DNA from: Symbiodinium natans
Taxonomy: Eukaryota; Sar; Dinophyceae; Suessiales; Symbiodiniaceae
Assembly (NCBI GenBank): GCA_905221605.1
Contig: CAJNDS010001657.1
Coordinates: forward strand, 240,644-304,643
Reading direction: 5' to 3'
Length of the DNA: 64,000 nucleotides
Shown: in pieces, positions 35,960 through 47,844 of the stretch
Numbering within the stretch: the stretch's first letter is position 1
Layout: each line of letters begins with the position of its first letter
Made by a program: the position numbers and the translations under genes
Notes under the pieces: generated by a model
Seen by the model: only the letters and a program-made list of their open reading frames with translations
Database searches by the model: none
What the model was told of the DNA's origin: nothing

Positions 35960-37165
35960 GTGGACATGGCTGTGTTCGAACTTGTCCACGTGCTCGTCGG
36001 CGTGGTTGTGATCTGCCGACGAAGCTCGAAAAGCACACAGCACATGCGCGTTGCCATGCTCGAACATACATCAATGACGAAGAAATGACGGGAAAAATGT
36101 TTCCACATGTCCTGCTCCTCTGTTGAGGTCACTGTCGATGAGGGTGTGCTGGGGCTTGACAACATGCTCGTGGTGGTGATCTGTTGACGGCACTTCCAAG
36201 AAGCAATGACTCAAGGACGCAGAAATGACAGGCCACACATGTCCTGAAGTCGTGTGTAGACCCTCCGTTTGATATCAGGTTCTTACGGCGGTCCTCTGAT
36301 GAAGTCACTGTCGATGAAAGTGTGTTGGAGCTTGTCCGCGTGCTCGTCATCGTGGTGATCTGTCGACGCAAATCGAAGAGGCAATGACGAAGATTTGACA
36401 GGTAACACGTGTCTTGAAGTCTTGCGTAAACCCTTGCTCTGTTGATGTCAGGCGCTTGTCCTAATGGCGGTCCTCTGTTGAAGTCACTGTCGATGAGAGT
36501 GTGTTGGAGCTTGTCCACGTGCTCGTCATCGTGGTGGTGATCTGTCGACGCAAATTCGAAGAGGCAACGACGAAGACTTGACAGATATGTCAGGCCCTTG
36601 TCCTAATGGCGGTCCTCTGTTGAAGTCGCTGTAGACGAGAGTGTGTTGGAGCTTGTCCACGCGCTCGTCATCGTGGCGGTGATCTGTCGACGCAAATCGA
36701 AGAGGCAATGACGAAGATTTGACAGGTAACACGTGTCTTGAAGTCTTGCATAAACCCTCGCTCTGTCTGTTAATGTCAGGTGCTTGTCCTAATGGCGGTC
36801 CTCTGTTGAAGTCACTGTCGATGAGAGTGTGATGGAGCTTGTCCACGTGCTCGTCATCGCGGCGGTGATCTGTCGATGCAAATTCGAAGAGGCAATGACG
36901 AAGACTTGACAGGTAACACGTGTCTTGAAGTCTTGCATAAACCCTCGCTCTGTTGATGTCAGGTGCTCGTCCGAACGGCGGTCCTCTGTTGAGGATGCTG
37001 TCGAGGAGAGTGTGTTGGAGCTTGTCCACGTGCTCGTCATCGTGGCCGGGATCTGTGGAGCCGTCAAACACAAAGCGCGAGCAGTCTCAGTGTGATTACC
37101 TGGCTACGCAGGTGTCCTGTGATGATGTCGTGCTGGAGCTTGTCATTGTAGCTGTGATCTGTATC
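35960..37165. repeat. minisatellite, about seven units of roughly 180 bp
   Basis: Units share GAGTGTGTTGGAGCTTGTCC, the word CACGTGCTCGTC and GTGATCTGTCGACGCAAAT. The CACTGTCGATGAG words start near 36127, 36302, 36482, 36622 (a shorter unit), 36808 and 36990. The outer units are degraded. The minus strand stays partly open through several units, giving repeated ORFs with QHTL.DS..NRGPP. I see these as by-products, not genes. The array lies between the discoidin gene and the VWD exon. Confidence 0.9.
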
Positions 37166-37412
37166 AGAAAGCACAGGCGCAACTAAAAAGAACAAAGTGG
37201 CACATAGCGGCAATAGCGGCACATAGATCCCGGGCCTCGGGGGTCGCGAGAATCCGAGCTCCTCGTCTTAGGCATTTCACAGATATTGCCCCGAATACCG
37301 AGGTATATCATCTAGCAGAATCTAGCACATGCGGTACATTGGGGGAGAGCGCGTTGCTGAACTTCTAAAGGGTTCAAGATAAGATTAAGATGATTCAGAT
37401 ATATTCAGATGA

Positions 37413-39195
37413 TTATAAGTGCCTTCTGAAGGCGGCCCCGCCTCCCAGAGTTGACAAGCCACCAGCATCCACCGCGACACACTCCGTGGGGCCCAGCACC
37501 AAGGAGCCGTTGTCGTAGACTTCGAGCGATGCCCGAACCTCCCCTAGCCCCGACACTGCACAGGACACCCGATTACAAACGGAGCAGTTGAGTTCCTGGA
37601 TGCTGTTGCCCTCCATGGTCTCTGCGCCCACGGTGAACTGCAACACTGTGCCTGCGCCATATGTGGCAAAGATTTCGGTTGGCAGCTGAAGGCTGGGAGG
37701 ATCCTTTCCAAAAGCTGAAGCCGCGCGCTGAGCTGCATCGGTGGCTTGAAGCTCAGCCAGGGAAGCCACGGCCATGTCCTCCCCGGCGACCACGTAATCC
37801 AGGCAGCAGAAGGCATCACCTGCGCAAGTCTCCGGACAAGTGGATCGATCTAAGCTTGAAATGAACGTGGGCCAGTAGTTGCGCTGGCAAGCGTGGAAAA
37901 GGTCCTGTGGGAAGAGCGAGTCCAGAAAATCATCAATGCACCAAGAAAGTACGTGCTGCTCGTATATCTCCTCTGCTGAGGATGATGTTGGGAGGGAGCT
38001 GCTGGAACCCAAAGGTTGTAAGTCATCCGCAGCATCCCCGTTGTTGTTGCCCAGAAGACCCTCCATTCGATTGAAGCAATGATCTGCTGGTACAATCTGC
38101 AAGAAGATGTGCGTCGCGTGGAAGATGGCCGTCACCTCGTGGCCGCGAAGGGTCTCCAGCACCAGCACCTCCCCGAACTGCCGCGTGCTGATGTGGCTGC
38201 CGTCGCCCTCCACCAAGACATCGAAGCTCGCAAAGCTCGCAAAGCTCGAAGCGTTAGCAGCCTTGGTGCCATTGTTGCCGTTGTTGTCCAGGGTCACGTT
38301 GCTTTGAAGGACCGCCTGGACGACCTGGCCCTCCTCTCTCACAGCGAAGCCTCTGATGACCGTGGCCTTGCTCTCCTGACTCAGGGCCTGCTCTGTGAAG
38401 ACGTGGACCGCGAAGGTCTCGCACTTTGTCCAAAGGATCTCGCCGAGGAAGTTGCACTCGAAGCGAAGTCCGTCGAAGGTGCTACAGTGCGGATCCCCTG
38501 ACCCAGCGGCCGGTGACCGCCGCCGTCGCCACTTCTTGCCTCCTCTGTACGGGTCGTTGCTCTCTTGTGGAACTTTCCTACGCTTCTTTTTTGAGCTGGT
38601 TGTGGTGGTGGTGGTGGTTGTGGTGGTGGTTGTGGTGGTGGTTGTGGTGGTTGTGGTTGTGGTGGTCCTGCAGTCGGAGAGCAAGCTCGTCTGTGCCAAG
38701 ATGCGAAGCTGCGGAAACTTCCGGGAGGACTGGAAAAGGTAGACTGTGCCGGGCCGGGCTCCCTCCTCCTCCTCCTCCTTGTCTTTCAACTGCAGTCTGA
38801 GCAGCGAGTCGCTGCTGGAACCCCGATGTTCGAAAAGATCCGAGTCCACCAGCCAAAGAGCACGGTCCATGTTGAGGACCACACCGCCCGTCCGGCCGGC
38901 GTTGAATGAGCAGGATCCCAACGCGTCGATCCGTCCTGTGGGCAACTTCAAGAGGGCCTTTGTGAAAGGGGTGCCTTTCGCAATCTCACCCGGGCAGCTC
39001 TGATGGCTATCAAACTCCCCGCAATCGATGGCCAGCGCCGCGTGCAAGTTGAAGTTCAGCTCGAACTTCCGAAGGTGAAATCCGCCCAAAGGGTCCTGTG
39101 CATTGAGAAAGCCGATGAGAGGAATCTCCGAGGCCATGTCGAAAGACAGCTCCGGCTGCCTCGGTGCTCCACTACTCATTCGGACTCTAGGAACC
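37413..39195 (-). CDS. multidomain adhesion-type protein, exon 5: von Willebrand D domain
   Basis: A 1.8-kb open frame. The acceptor is TTCCTAG|AG or a little further in (39170-39195). It starts with a beta-rich region (LIGFLNAQDPLGGFHLRKFE), followed by a run of about 25 Thr from (ACC)n, a basic stretch (SSKKKRRK) and a VWD domain that starts GDPHCSTFDGLRFECNFLGE. The hallmark GLCGNxNG motif is present as GLLGNNNGDAADDL, with its cysteine replaced by leucine. A Cys-rich stretch (CHPETCAGDAFCCLD-like, at about 37800) follows. VWD domains mediate multimerisation of secreted matrix and mucin proteins. The reading frame ends at TAA (37411-37413), after FRRHL. It follows the AMOP exon on the same strand. 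The join between them is not resolved to the base. Confidence 0.8.
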
Positions 39196-39244
39196 CTCAT
39201 CGAAAAGACAGAGTACATTGCATATACTTTCTATGTAAATGAAT

Positions 39245-39535
39245 ATGTATACATGTATATGTGAATATATATATGTGTATATATATATATATATATATAC
39301 ATTAAATATACATATGTATATATGTATGTATGTGTGACATATATATATATATAATGCATATATATATATATACTTATGTATATATATATATATATGTATG
39401 GTCAATGGTCAAGCCTGACGGCCCGAAGGCAGCCCTTTGAGGGCACAGGCGAAACAACAGCATGTGTGTGTATATATATATATATATATGACCATACATA
39501 TATATATATATTTATTTATTTGTATACTTATTTAT
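39245..39535. repeat. (TA)n-rich intron sequence
   Basis: Several TATATA runs of 15-25 bases with TATG variants, filling most of the intron between the AMOP and VWD exons (39196-39563). Confidence 0.9.
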
Positions 39536-39563
39536 TTTGTCGAGGTTTTCATGTCCCAAGTAA

Positions 39564-41509
39564 TTAAGTTAAGCAAAAGGCCCAGAGAAGTCCAACAAAA
39601 ATGAATTCCAAGCCAGGCTGCAGGGAGACCTTCATCCCGAAGAGGCCGTAGGCCAGGAAGCTGAGACTGAGCTTCGTTGAGAGCTTCAGGCCCATTGAGC
39701 CCTTGAGGTCTGCGATGCTTGTGAGCTTCGGTGGCTGCGGGGTGTATGTGTAGGTCCCAAGCCAGTTCCCATTTCGGCGAGATGCCTGGAACGTCTGAGT
39801 CTCTCCTACGACCCATGAGGTGCTGGCGGCCAGGTCGGCGGTAACACTACCGGAGGCAAAGAAGCCTAGAGATGGCTTCAAGGTCAGCCAGAAGCCGGTG
39901 AACAGCGGGAACCTGATTTGGGCCCACTTGGGATTCACCGGGAAGGCGATCTCCTCATTGTAGCCTATCCCGACGCTCGCCTTGAAGTCCACGCCGGCCG
40001 TGAGGGACCAGCCGACGGAGTACTTGGCGCTGACTTCCAACTTGTCGATGGCCCAGTCAAGGTCCACTGTCACTTGCAGACCGATCTCAACCCCAAGATT
40101 TGCGTAGACCCTGAGGCCTGCTTTCACAAACCCGCTGGCAGATTGTTTCAGGGTGGTCCTTTCCTTCAAAGGACTCGCCGAGAGGCGGCGGCCCAGAGCA
40201 GAGGCCGAGTCGGAGTCTAAGTCGTCCTCGCCTCTCAGGATCAGTGCTTCGTCCAGCACGAGGCGCTTGTAGAGGTCCGTAATCTGGGCGGGGCGGGTCC
40301 GAGCCACCAGCCGTGGCCCGACTTCCTCGATGCTTTCAACGATCACGAAGAAAGGGTCTCCCTCGCTACTCAAGCCCGACAGGCAACATCCCGTGTTCAA
40401 CACGGGCAGGCCACCCGACTCAGATGCTTCGAACTGCACGCTCGAGTTCGTGACTTCAATTGTCAGCGTCTCCGTGGCCAAAACTTCCACGAGTCTTGCG
40501 CCATCTTGTTCAACCGCGTCCTCGGAAGCGATGACCACACGGGAGACCCGGCGGTTGCGGGACATGGAGATGTTGGGGCCGTTGGGGGATCCATGGTGTT
40601 CCACGACGGCCAACACAAGGAAGAAGTGCGTGGACTGAGGCTCGAGGCCGCTGATGCTGGCATTCAAGCGATCGGTGCTTGTCGCAACAATGCCCGAGCT
40701 GCCAAAGTCAAAGTCTTGGGGTTGGCCAAACAACTCAAACAACTCAAACAACCCCTCGATGTTCAAGAGGAGCTCCTCGGCTTCCGCCCGCAGCAAGAGG
40801 TAGGTGATGCCAGAGATGAGCTGAGTGCTGTTGGAATCCATCCTGGCGTTTCCCCAGCGAAGATCCACTGTGCCCTTCTGCATGGAGATTGCGGATTCAA
40901 TTCCGGCAAATGACACGTCAACGCCCGTGGCGGTGGTGGTGGTGGTGGTGGTGGTGGTGGTGGTGGTGGTGGTGGTGGTGGTGGTGGTGGTGGTGGCGGT
41001 GTTGGTCACGGCGGTAGTGGCCGTGGTGGCCGTGGTGGTTGTGGTGGCAACCTCCTTAAACTCCAGCCTCTCGGCATCGGCCTCCTCAACCAAGGTCCAC
41101 AATGCCGCCTCACCACCACCGAGAAGGATTGTCGAGGGCCAATCTGTGATAAATCGCCTGCCGGAGTCGTAGCAACATCTCACCCCAAAGTGCCTGAACA
41201 CTCGCGGCGCCATCTCGAAACACCAAGTCTTCCGAGCAAACGAGGATGGATCTAAATCTTCGAACGCACCGAAGCCGACCTCTCTTAGCTGGCGAGGCAT
41301 GTTGCTGGGAACCGGTCGGCCTCCGTCGATTCCCGCGGGCTGCCACACGCTCGGACAAGGATACTCTTGCAGCTCAGTATCCGAGACGTCTCGTGCGGCC
41401 GCGGCATGCTGCTGATGCCACTGAAGAGCTTCCGCTCGCGCAAGACCTCGAAGAAGATCCTCCTTCATCACCATGGGCAGCAACCGCTCTTGAGGCTCGG
41501 GCACAATCC
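39564..41509 (-). CDS. multidomain adhesion-type protein, exon 4: AMOP-like domain
   Basis: The acceptor is best placed at GATGCAG|GG (41509), which fits exon 3 in phase. An AMOP-like domain comes first: W...QEYPCPS, an F..LDP segment, WCFEMAPRVFRHFGVRCCYD and GRRFIT. The closing RCCYDxG is the strongest match to the family. A Thr/Ala and Thr run follows ((ACC)n), then regions with fibronectin-like pattern (GLEPQSTHFFLVLAVVE). The C-terminal 250 residues are strongly beta-patterned (VKAGLRVYANLGVEIGLQVT, FWLTLKPSLGFFASGSVTAD) and resemble repeat strands of a beta-barrel or solenoid. AMOP with VWD is the core of animal mucin-4, ISM and SUSD2-type proteins. The 3' splice end lies somewhere in 39564-39630. 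Confidence 0.75.
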
Positions 41510-41834
41510 CTGCATCTTCTCGCAGCCTGACTCGGGATTCTTTCTCTATTGCACACAAGTACACACACACACCCTTTTGTCACATCGCGTCAGGTTCAGA
41601 ATTTCAGATGCTTCAGCTGCCCTGGCCTATAAAGTCTGGGCATGCCGGCTGCCCGCATGTCAAGCATGGCCGAGAAGATGCCCAAGCTTAGAAATTGGTC
41701 CGACACCCAGGAATCCGAGCTGTCCGAGCGTTTGATGGCAATGAAGCCGAGATCGCAGGAGTAGTCCAAGACAGCATCGGACTCGTAGGTGAGATTGAAG
41801 GCCTTCTTCTACATGACTTGCCGGACGCTAATTT

Positions 41835-42179
41835 GCATGCATGCATGCATGCATACATACATACATACACACACATACATACATATCTACATGCATACAT
41901 GCATGCATGCATACATAATCATACAAATAACATATATATATATGTATATGTATACGTATATATGTATACGTATATATGTATACGTATATATGTATATGTA
42001 TATATGTATATGTATAATTGTATATATATATATATATATTTATCCATATGAATATAGATAGATAGATAGATAGATAGATAGATGTACACATTAGCACAGA
42101 CAAAAATATCCGCCGACCCCGCCGGGTCGGCGCTTAGGAGGGGCCCCTTGCTAGCTGCCCTCACCGCCCTCAGCGCTAG

Positions 42180-42214
<35 letters not shown>

Positions 42215-42345
42215 ACTCCATCTCCACCACCTTCACGCCAGCAGCCCATCCCCATCTGTCTGCTTTCTACGCTTTCCTTTGTAGAAAAATGTGTATGCTG
42301 CCCACCGCCAACCCCGCCCTCCCCCCCCCCCCCCCACCCGCCCTC
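41835..42345. repeat. microsatellite cluster in intron 3
   Basis: CATG and CATA repeats (41835-41935), (TATG/TA)n to 42045, seven GATA units (42057-42085), a run of about 34 C (42180-42213) and a run of 17 C (about 42319). A further (TA)n lies at 42548-42567. The intron (41510-42907, 1,398 bp) has no exon that I can see. Confidence 0.95.
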
Positions 42346-42907
42346 ACCTGCCCTCACCCGCCCTCACCTGCCCTCCCGCCCTCCCGCCCCCAATCAGCTC
42401 CCCACTGCCCACTCTTCGGTGCCCACACCGCCGAACCGCGCCCCCCCACTGCCCCTGCTTTCAGCGCTGCTCTCCACACCGCCGTACGACGCCCCCCATT
42501 GTTTTCAGTGCCAGGGCCGGCCCGCGCCGCTAGGGCAAAAAAAAATAATATATATATATATATATATACACATGTATTATACGCACACATGCCAGTGAGA
42601 CAAGATGAGAACGAGGCGCGGGCAGCACCAGGATGTCCCCCTTCCGGGCCACGGAGAGGTTCCGCAGGTTCCCGTTCCAGACCTTTCCGCTTAGCTCCCG
42701 GAAGCCCGCGCTGAGCAAGTGCGGCCCAGCCTCGGAAGCCCGGGCGCCCCAAGCCCAGTGGCACTGCCCCCAGCGATCTGGGACCTCCTCCTCAAAAAAG
42801 GGATGCCCTTTCAAAAGCGGACCCTCTAGAAGGCCTTATTATATAACCTATATAGGCCGGCGTAATTATGCTCACAAAACGCTCTCTCTCAGGGTCCTCA
42901 TCGCAGC

Positions 42908-44348
42908 CTTTGAGGGTGCGATACTGGAATCGGCTCTGGAGACCCGTGGCTTTCAGGGCTTGGCGTACGATCCACTGGGCACGCTTAGGCCCTGAGGCCA
43001 GTGGGTCCAGTGGTTCCGCATTGTTGACATGCTGCTCCACGTGCTGCTCGGCAGCGCGGACGTAGGAATCCACCTTCTGCTGCCAGATCCACGTGTGTTC
43101 CTCCTCCGCGAGTGCGAGCGGTGGTGGCTCGAGGCTTGGCAAACTTGGCAAATTGCAGCTTGCGCCATCTGGCCCATCTGCCTCGACTTGCGTGCTTTTG
43201 ACATAGCAGCGCAAAGCCACGAATCGCAGAGTCGTGGGAAATGGTCTTTCGTGCTGAATCGGTGCCGGCGTTTCATGTTGAGAGCGATCAAAGTTTTGGC
43301 TGCATGTGGGCGCGTAGTCTCTGTCCAGCCGGCCCATGATGGCAAGATCTGTTGCGACGGCGACGTGGTCGCAGCAGCGGGACATGCTGTGATCGTAGAG
43401 AGACGAGAAAGAGCCCGTATTGTAGGCCTCGTCTCTTGAAGCGTACCACGGAAGGAGCTCTGGCAAGACCGCCTGCGCAAGAGTCGACGGATTGGACTCA
43501 AAACGTTCAGGTCGGTCGGCTTGGAGGGTTGATTTGGGAGCAGCCACATTGAGGCTCACATTGAGGCGCAGCGTGCCGAGGTTCCCATCTTTCACATCCC
43601 AGAAGGTCACCGTCACGTTGTAGATGCCCATCTCCAGGAGCGGGGTCCAGCACATTGCGGCGTCTTCGTCAGCATCGGTGAGGTCGCTGCATTGCTGGCC
43701 GATGCAACAGGCCCGGATGGGGCACAGATTCTGAAACTTGAGCATGCTTCGTTGAAAGGCCCTGATTTCCAGCGGCTCGAAACTGATCTCGCCGTCGTGA
43801 ATGTCGTGAATGCAGTCGGCATCGCCCCTCCTTCGTTTCAGCCAGGATTTCACAAAGTTGCAAGTGGGCTGGGCAAAGCCTGACACCTGGCTGCCCAGAT
43901 CAATGTAAGAGATGAACCCGGGAAGAGCTCCTCTTTGGTACTGGCGCAGGTAGAGCACCTGCCCACCCTCGCGCACGAAGGGCTGCAGCAAGTCGTCTGA
44001 ACCAGCACAGAGGGCCCCAACTAGGATCAGAAGTTCAGGGACCTGCTTCCCGAAAAGGGTCGGGTCCGGGAAGGAGCAGGAGAAACCATGGCTCTGTGTC
44101 AACTGCAACTGAGCATTGAAGAAAGCCTGAACCTCCAAAAGGGACTCGGAGCTCAAGGTGCTATTGAAGCGGTTCCCCCGAAGGTCAGCAATCAGAACCT
44201 GGCTGCCATTGAATGCACCGACCAGCAGCTCAAGCAGGGACAGCGCGGCCAAGGTCGATTCCGACCACGAAAGCATCTGAATGGCGAAAGGGATCCTTGT
44301 GGACTTGACTGCGTGAGCAAAGCCGAGGTCGCAGTGTACTTCAGGAGC
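42908..44348 (-). CDS. multidomain adhesion-type protein, exon 3
   Basis: Starts at AACCCAG|GCT (phase 0, joining NCL to APEVHCDLGFAHAVKST) and ends at CTCAAAG|GCTG (GC donor, phase 1). The first part has alternating hydrophobic strands and helices (GSQVLIADLRGNRFNSTL, VPELLILVGALCAGSDDLLQ, EGGQVLYLRQY), like a small Rossmann-type or ThuA/amidotransferase-like fold, with no catalytic residues I can name. A Cys-rich segment follows (CPIRACCIGQQCSDL), then a beta-sandwich-like stretch (GIYNVTVTFWDVKDGNLGTL). Several N-glycosylation sequons fit an extracellular protein. The exon's last 100 residues lead into the AMOP domain. Confidence 0.75.
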
Positions 44349-44418
44349 CTGGGTTCTTGCTAAAGAACTAAAACTAAAAAAGAGTTACTGCACCACAAGG
44401 AAACAATTCTGAATTTAC

Positions 44419-46355
44419 TAAACAATTGAACCCAGGAGCACAGTAGACGTTGCCAATTGACACTCCATTGGCATATACAGAGACAGCCTCAGAAGTCTGC
44501 TGGCGGGCATCCAGACAAGCGCCCATCTCTACGCGCAGACTGTCACTTTGCTGTGTGACTTCCCCCACAGTGGCGCGGTAGCTGACCTGCATGGCAGATT
44601 CGCCAGTAGCACACTCGGGATGCAAAACGCCTGACTTCCAAAGCACAGTGGTGCCATGCAGAGCAACAAGACTCTTGCTAACACCTTCCTCCCAACAACG
44701 CTGGCAGGTGCCATCCTTAAAGATTGACAGAGAACTTCTCGCACACTCGCTGCAGGTGGGTCCGGCATAAGGATAGAAGCAAAGGCACCCGCACAGCTCG
44801 GGCGAATCCGTGATAGCAGGACCCCAGGCCTTGTGGGTCACTGTGCCACGGTGGTTGCACAAACCCTCGTCGCAGCAAGAAACCCATAGGGAGTAATTGC
44901 CCGTGGCGTGTCGGCCGCCGACCTCAATGCTGTAGCATGTGTCGGCTGCCAACCAATCCATCTTAAGCTCGGCGTTTGCCCCACAGTTGCCACAGTAGGT
45001 GCATGACCACTTCTCTTCCAAACCCTCGCGCACAGCCAACGTGGTGTCAAATGAAGACCCGCAGGTGCTGATCAATACATCGCCGATCTGTGACGGATGT
45101 GGCGGGGTGCAGAAGATGTGGCTGACTTCAAAATCTGGCATGCTTCCATGAACAATGCTCCCACAAGAAACGTTCACTCCTGATCGCGGTCGGGGCATCC
45201 CAGTCACGGTGTAGGAGGTCGTAGTGACGGTAGTGATAGGAGTCACATGGAAGGAGGTCGTAGTGATAGTAGTCACATTGTCTTCCTCGCGCCCACAAGT
45301 TGCGCTGAACGAGCTGACGAGAAGATGCCGCCATTCCGAGGGCATCGGAAGGAACGGACTGTTGTAGATGACTCCGAGAAACGTGATGCGTCCCTTGCCA
45401 TGACGAGACGTCCAGGCCACTGCGTTCCCAATGTTGTCGTAAAGTCCATCGACCGTCTCTGGCAGACTCTGAAGCTCTACACAAGACATATAAGGACTCA
45501 CTGGCAAAACCTTGGGACCGCCTCCAAATCCATCACCCGACAAACGCCACTCCTCGTCATCCCCGTACCCGGAGCTGCAGCTTCTCTCGTAGAGAAGCCC
45601 GAAGCCATCGCCATGGAAACCCAACTCCCACCGGAGCTCGTTGAGGAAATCGATGGCTCGTCCGCCGACAAGGAGGAGGTGTAGCCCATCCAAGATTAAA
45701 CGGGCCAGAGCATCCAAGTAAGCGAAGCTCGGAATCGAATTTTCATCATACAAACCCATCGGGAGCAGGAGCTCTGCTCCCGAGGTGCTTGTCAAGCCCT
45801 CGGCAAGTGAGTCCAACACTGACTCCACGGAAGGCAAGACCACCACGGGCTCAGCAAAGGCGAGGAGCTCAGGTATCGGGTTGGCCCCCGCGATGTACAC
45901 GGGACATGTGACATTTGTGTTATTCGTGGTGCTTGGGGCAGTGCAAGTCAAGGTGAGAGAGTAGTCTCCCTCGTTCTCCTCATACGCGTACAAACGATCA
46001 AAGCCGTCCACATGAATCGAATAGCACTTGTCCGGAAGGAAGCTGATGGTGACCTCAGAGTCCCCGTAGTCCGACAAACCACAGTGGCCGCATCCGCCAC
46101 AGGAATAGTTCACAGCGGGACCTTGGACGTGCAGCCAAGTATTGAAGTTCGACTCGCAGGTGCTAATGTGGACTGTGCCAGCCGTGGAAGGACAAAACCA
46201 GTACTGCACATCTCCAGCTTGATGCCCTTGATGCCCTATGGTGTTTGGCAGGCCCACAGTCGAACCATACACCGTGCTCCCACATGAAAGCATTGTCGTG
46301 TTCGATGCAGCGGGGCAAGTGACTGACAACACGTAGTCCCCATCTAAACGCTCAC
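44419..46355 (-). CDS. multidomain adhesion-type protein, exon 2: PPC-like and EGF-like
   Basis: Starts at CTGTCAG|GT, completing the fourth PPC-like repeat (VEG|ERLDGDYVLSVTC), and ends at TGTTTA|GTAAAT (phase 0; 70-bp intron). Order: end of repeat 4; repeat 5 (CGSTVYGSTVGLPNTIG, DTWL-like FNTWLHVQGP, CYSIHVDGF); a Rossmann-like insert (LLLPMGLYDENSIPSFAYLD, HGKGRITFLGVIY); a Thr/Ser-rich linker; a sixth, diverged repeat (CGSSFDTTLAVREG, CYSIEVGG, NYSLWVSC); and an EGF-like segment (CGCLCFYPYAGPTCSECA). PPC-like repeats are beta-sandwich modules common in secreted proteins. Confidence 0.8.
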
Positions 46356-46442
46356 CTGACAGAGGAGCAACATCCTTAGCATCCCGAATCCTACCTACCA
46401 CCTATCACTATAGGTCCTACTCGTTCACTTACTTCCCTCAGC

Positions 46443-47814
46443 CTTCCACGAAGATGTCATAGCAGTCGCCAGGTTGAGCAGTCAGCCAGTAGCAGTCACC
46501 ACAGTCGCAATCACCTTCAACGCCTGGACCTTGCACGTGCAGCGCGGTATCCAAGTCTGACCCGCAAGTGCTGACCTGGACTCGCCCGGTGTGGTCGGCG
46601 CAGAACACATACCTGGCGTCACCCTGTGGTCCGCCATTGAAATTTGGTAAACCCACGGACGACCCATTCACGGTACTCCCGCACACAACCGCTGTCGTGT
46701 TGATTGCGACGGGGCAGGAGATCGACAATGTGTAGTCGCCTTGCTCAAAATCATATCCCTCAACAATGATGTCGTAGCATTCGCCAGCTCGGACGTCCAC
46801 CCAAGCCTCTCTATGGCCGCACGACGCGTGGCAATCCCATGCGCAATCCACATCAATGTCATGGCCTTTCAAGTAGAAGAGAGTGGGCCTCATCCCACTC
46901 GACAGGCACGTGCTGATCTTGACCCTGCCAGTGCTGTTTGGACAGAAGCTCCAATGCGCTTCGCCTCCGCGGAATCCTAGAGTGTCCGGCAAGCCAACAG
47001 TGGAACCGCTCACTGGGCTCCCGCACGGAACAAGAGCATTCATCACCGTAGTTGTAGTCGCCGTCGAGCAAGTAAGCGACAAGACGAAGTCACCTTCAGA
47101 CTCCTGAAACCCTTCAACAAAAATGTCATAGCATTCGTCCGCGAGGACGTCGACTGACAGCTCTGTTTGAGGGGCACAGTCACCACAGTCGTCGCAATTC
47201 ACATCCACAATTGGGGACTTCACATGCAGCCACGTATCAAAATCAGATCCACACGTACTGATTTTGACCCTGCCAGTGAGGTTGGGACAGAAGGAGAATC
47301 GAGCCTCGCCCGATGGCCCGCCCATGGTATCTGGCAAGCCCTCAGTCGAACCATAAACCGGGATCCCGCACGCAACTGCTGGGCATGACACTGACAAAAC
47401 GTAGTCGCCCTCGAACGGTGCAGCATTGCCCTCAACATATATGTCATAGCATTCACCAGCTAGAACGTCCACCCAAGCCTCTCTTTGGTTCCCGCACGCC
47501 TCGCAAGAACTGCTGCATTCGATGTCAATGCCTGGGCCTTTCACATAAAGCGCAGTTGCGAAGGTGGACTGGCATGTGCTGATCTTGACCCTGGAAGTAC
47601 TATTTGGACAAAACACCGCATGTGCATCACCTCCCTCCCAGCCCATGGTATCTGGCAAACCAACCGTCGATCCAGACACGTTGCTCCCGCAATCAATAAA
47701 TTGCGTGCCAGGGCTGGTTGGCTGAGTTGTTGTGGATGTGTTCAGGCTGCGGGCCCCATGTAGCGCCAAGGCAAGCAGCGCTGCCAACGACTTCGCAGCT
47801 CGTTTCATTGGCAC
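46443..47814 (-). CDS. multidomain adhesion-type protein, exon 1: signal peptide and PPC-like repeats
   Basis: The ATG at 47814 opens a good signal peptide (MPMKRAAKSLAALLALALHG, cleavage after ARS). Four repeats of about 110 residues follow, each with the order CGS.V.GST.GLPDT, a (F/Y).FCPN.TGRVKISTC block, S.FDTWLHVK.P, a C..C..C cluster, VDVLA.ECYDI.VEG and GDYVLS.SC. They match the bacterial pre-peptidase C-terminal (PPC) pattern in outline. Exon 1 ends at GTGGAAG|GCTGAG. The intron is 87 bp (46442-46356) and has a GC donor; without splicing a TGA follows at once. Joining restores the repeat exactly, which proves the junction. Secreted or cell-surface location is inferred. Confidence 0.85.
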
Positions 47815-47844
47815 TACCAGTCACTACCCTTTTTCCCAATTGAA

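Noticed and set aside
36129..37071. Minus-strand ORFs with repeated QHTL.DS..NRGPP segments
   Set aside because: They are frames through the 180-bp minisatellite and break at unit boundaries.
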